8,693 nucleotides of DNA from Clostridiales bacterium UBA7103 (GTDB taxonomy: Bacteria > Bacillota > Clostridia > Oscillospirales > Oscillospiraceae). The position numbers were made by a program, and so were the translations under genes. Below are positions 5,481 through 8,693 of this stretch, in pieces; position 1 is the first letter of the stretch, and each line of letters starts with the position of its first letter. The stretch spans positions 26,623 to 35,315 of the forward strand of contig DKYJ01000014.1 of NCBI GenBank assembly GCA_002493305.1, written 5' to 3'. The notes beneath the pieces are model-generated. The model saw only the letters and a list, made by a program, of their open reading frames with translations. It was not told the origin of the DNA and ran no database searches.

Positions 5481-5605
5481 GCTTCCCCTGAGGGGAAGCT
5501 GTCAGCGTAAGCTGACTGATGGGGGGCTGTTAGCGCCTATCTTGACTCGATGCAGTGCAGCCCCCCCTTTGGCTCGCACGGCTCGCCACTTCCCCCTCAA
5601 GGGGG
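5481..5605. repeat. Compound palindromic intergenic repeat
   Basis: Four stems lie in a row: GCTTCCCC (5481-5488) with GGGGAAGC (5492-5499); GTCAGC (5501-5506) with GCTGAC (5511-5516) across a GTAA loop of the GNRA type; GGGGGGCTG (5521-5529) with CAGCCCCCC (5558-5566); and CCCCC (5592-5596) with GGGGG (5601-5605). No gene is present between 5378 and 5889. Modules of this composition are, from memory, widely dispersed in gut clostridial genomes; this was not checked. The flanks 5403-5480 and 5606-5679 show nothing I can name. Confidence 0.6.
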
Positions 5606-5679
5606 CAGCAAGTTGATGCTACTGCGACGCGAAAGGAAGCGGCAAATGGGAGCTGCGTATCCAGCCCGCCCGCAGGCGA

Positions 5680-5746
5680 CCCCTACAAAACCGCAGCCCA
5701 ACGGAGTGGGTGCGGTTTTGAGAGGAAGAACAGGGGAATAAAACGG
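5680..5746. repeat. Hairpin repeat, unit 1
   Basis: The arms AAAACCGCA (5687-5695) and TGCGGTTTT (5711-5719) enclose a GCCCA..TGGG core. They are followed by GAGAGGAAGAACAGGGG and then AATAAAACGG. The flanking bases match unit 2 at 5776-5841, but the middle four pairs of the stem differ while still pairing. Confidence 0.7.
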
Positions 5747-5775
5747 AATAGAATTCGTTTCCTACCTCTCGCGTC

Positions 5776-5841
5776 CCCCACAAAATTGAAGCCCAGCGAA
5801 GCTGGTTCAATTTTGAAAGGAAGAACAGGGGAAAATAGCGG
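5776..5841. repeat. Hairpin repeat, unit 2
   Basis: The arms AAAATTGAA (5782-5790) and TTCAATTTT (5806-5814) enclose CCAGC-GAA-GCTGG. They are followed by GAAAGGAAGAACAGGGG and then AAAATAGCGG. It starts 95 bases from unit 1, stem to stem. The sequence outside the stem is conserved, and the stem bases covary with unit 1. Confidence 0.7.
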
Positions 5842-5886
5842 CAGCTTTCCGCTTTAGCGGGAAGCAGAGCGGTTTGAGCCTGTTCT
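5822..5886 (-). terminator. Nested hairpins at the 3' end of pta
   Basis: Just after the pta stop (minus strand), an outer 8-bp pair (AGAACAGG at 5822-5829 with CCTGTTCT at 5879-5886) encloses a 9-bp hairpin, GCTTTCCGC (5844-5852) with GCGGGAAGC (5857-5865), with one G-T and a TTTA loop. It may end or protect the pta transcript. The T tract is weak (TATTTT), so Rho-independent termination is uncertain. The outer arm overlaps the tail of hairpin unit 2. Confidence 0.45.
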
Positions 5887-5889
5887 GAC

Positions 5890-6888
5890 TTAGACGAGCG
5901 CCGCCGTGATGATGGACATCTGATAGACCTCCTCCGCGTCACAGCCGCGGGACAGGTCATTGATGGGGGCGTTCAGACCCTGAAGAATGGGGCCGTAAGC
6001 CGCGAAGCCGCCCAGGCGCTGAGCGATCTTATAGCCGATGTTGCCGGATTGGATCTCCGGGAAGATGAAGGTGTTGGCATAGCCGGCGACCTTGCTGCCG
6101 GGGAACTTGAGCTGGCCGACAACGGGGGAGACGGCCGCGTCAAACTGCATCTCGCCGTCGATGGCAAGCTCGGGCGCCATTTCCTTGGCAATGCCGGTGG
6201 CATCGCGCACGAGGTCAACATTCGCGCCCTTGCCAGAGCCCTTGGTGGAGTAGGAGAGCATGGCGACCTTGGGGTCAATGCCGAAAACCTTGGCAGTACC
6301 GGCGGTGGCGATGGCGACCTCGGCCAGCTGCTGGGCGGCGGTGAGGGTTACATTGCCCTCCTTATCAAGCTTGTCCTCATAGGAGATGTTGATGGCGCAG
6401 TCGCCCATGCAGAGCATCTCGTCATTACGCACGAGAATGAAGCAGGAGCTGACGAGGTTTGCGCCGGGCTTGGTCTTGACAAGCTGGAGCGCGGGGCGGA
6501 CGGTATCGGCGGTGGAATAGGTCGCGCCGCCGAGCAGAGCGTCGGCATAGCCCATCTTGACGAGCATCGTGCCAAAGTAGTTGCCCTTCTGGAGCGCGGC
6601 GCGGCAGTCCTCGGCGGACATCTTGCCCTTGCGCAGCTCGACCATGGTATCGACCATCTTGTCCATCATGTCGCAGTTCATGGGGTCGATGATCTCAAGC
6701 CCGTCAATGTCGAACCCGCCCTTGGCGGCAGCGGCCTTGACCTCGTCAACATTGCCGACGAGGATCGGGGTGAGGAAGCCGTCCTTCTTCAGGCGGGCGG
6801 CGGACTCCAGAATGCGCGCGTCAGAGCCTTCGGTATAGACTATCTTGCGGGGATTTGCCTTGAGTATCTCAACTAAGTTTTCAAACAT
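5890..6888 (-). CDS. pta: Phosphate acetyltransferase
   Basis: This is a complete 332-residue class I phosphate acetyltransferase, which interconverts acetyl-CoA and acetyl phosphate in the cytoplasm. With acetate kinase it yields ATP and acetate in fermentation. The family motifs are intact: KIVYTEGSDARI (15-26), GGATYSTADTVRPAL (120-134), LSYSTKGSGKG (211-221), DGEMQFDAA (244-252), FPGSKVAGYANTFIFPEIQS (262-281) and GPILQGLNAPINDLSRGC (299-316). The motifs and length fit acetyl- rather than butyryl-transferase. It has no N-terminal DRTGG or CobQ-like extension, so it is the short form. The ATG at 6888 follows GGAGG at nine bases. It is divergent from lepA, with its own promoter. Acetate kinase, often the next gene, is not beside it here; the downstream side is a repeat-rich gap and then tadA. 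Confidence 0.97.
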   Translation of the reverse strand: MFENLVEILKANPRKIVYTEGSDARILESAARLKKDGFLTPILVGNVDEVKAAAAKGGFDIDGLEIIDPMNCDMMDKMVDTMVELRKGKMSAEDCRAALQKGNYFGTMLVKMGYADALLGGATYSTADTVRPALQLVKTKPGANLVSSCFILVRNDEMLCMGDCAINISYEDKLDKEGNVTLTAAQQLAEVAIATAGTAKVFGIDPKVAMLSYSTKGSGKGANVDLVRDATGIAKEMAPELAIDGEMQFDAAVSPVVGQLKFPGSKVAGYANTFIFPEIQSGNIGYKIAQRLGGFAAYGPILQGLNAPINDLSRGCDAEEVYQMSIITAALV

Positions 6889-6897
6889 AAGAGCTTA

Positions 6898-6902
6898 CCT
6901 CC
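6898..6902 (-). promoter_or_regulatory. Ribosome binding site of pta
   Basis: GGAGG on the minus strand, nine bases before the ATG at 6888, fixes the pta start. Confidence 0.8.
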
Positions 6903-6926
6903 AAAAATATACATTTGTGCTCTGTT

Positions 6927-6955
6927 ACTGTACCACTATCCGCACATTTTTTCAA
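6927..6955 (-). promoter_or_regulatory. Putative sigma-A promoter of pta
   Basis: On the minus strand, TTGAAA (6955-6950), a 17-base spacer and TACAGT (6932-6927) match consensus at 5 of 6 and 4 of 6. Transcription would start near 6920, giving a leader of about 30 bases that includes the GGAGG. No operator or riboswitch is evident. Confidence 0.55.
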
Positions 6956-6975
6956 GGATTAAGTATCAATTTGTA

Positions 6976-7004
6976 TTTACAAAGAGGCAAGTCCACATTA
7001 TAAT
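6976..7004 (+). promoter_or_regulatory. Sigma-A promoter of lepA
   Basis: TTTACA (6976-6981), a 17-base spacer and a perfect TATAAT (6999-7004). The start point would be near 7011, giving a short leader of about 27 bases with GGGAG (7026-7030) seven bases before the lepA ATG. The -35 elements of this promoter and of the pta promoter are about 20 bases apart, back to back. Confidence 0.75.
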
Positions 7005-7037
7005 GCTGTGTGAAAATGAAAATGCGGGAGAAGCATT

Positions 7038-8693
<1,656 letters not shown>

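Noticed and set aside
5680..5841. CRISPR array
   Set aside because: There are only two units, the repeat itself carries changes in its stem, there are no regular spacers, and no cas genes are in the window.
5619..5960. 113-codon minus-strand open frame across the hairpin repeats and the pta end
   Set aside because: It is translated repeat sequence overlapping the real 3' end of pta in another frame; the stems covary as nucleic acid, which does not fit a coding constraint.
6049..6876. 275-codon plus-strand open frame opposite pta
   Set aside because: It mirrors pta codon structure, shows no recognisable family, and pta is certain.
6889..7037. Riboswitch or leader peptide in the pta/lepA gap
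   Set aside because: Both leaders are predicted to be about 30 bases or less, too short for a known riboswitch, and no start-codon-led small frame with a ribosome site is seen.

Overview
The window looks like a chromosomal segment of a GC-rich anaerobic Firmicute, most likely a gut clostridium of the Oscillospiraceae/Ruminococcaceae type. This is an inference from three things: a bacterial V-type (A/V) ATPase operon, stand-alone housekeeping genes in clostridial style with strong GGAGG ribosome sites, and several structured intergenic repeats of a kind I recall from such genomes. No species can be named from the sequence alone.

Layout. Positions 1-2847 (+) are the end of a V-type ATPase operon: the C-terminal part of catalytic subunit A, then subunits B and D, closed by a strong hairpin at 2861-2895. 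Positions 2900-3145 are a gene-free, hairpin-rich stretch. Positions 3146-4831 (-) hold a two-gene accessory island: a stand-alone tyrosine recombinase (3986-4831) and, downstream of it, a small protein with a Cys cluster and an AP2-like DNA-binding domain (3146-3688). Positions 4931-5377 (-) are tadA (tRNA adenosine deaminase) with its own terminator. Positions 5378-5889 contain no gene but do contain a compound palindromic repeat and two hairpin units with compensatory base changes. Positions 5890-6888 (-) are pta (phosphate acetyltransferase). It is divergent from lepA/EF-4 (7038 onward, +), which runs off the window. Both pta and lepA have readable sigma-A type promoters in the 149-bp gap.

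How the genes work together. The ATPase genes build one rotary complex. pta, tadA and lepA are unrelated housekeeping genes.

The most interesting part is the 280-bp gap between the recombinase and the AP2-like gene. It is bounded by two 18-bp near-perfect palindromes that are inverted copies of each other (17 of 18 identical). One touches the recombinase stop codon and the other sits just upstream of the AP2-like gene's ribosome site. The gap holds an extended -10 promoter that now points away from the AP2-like gene, plus a long hairpin. This is the architecture expected of a recombinase-controlled invertible promoter (phase switch). That reading is a hypothesis: the repeats are seen directly, but inversion is not shown.
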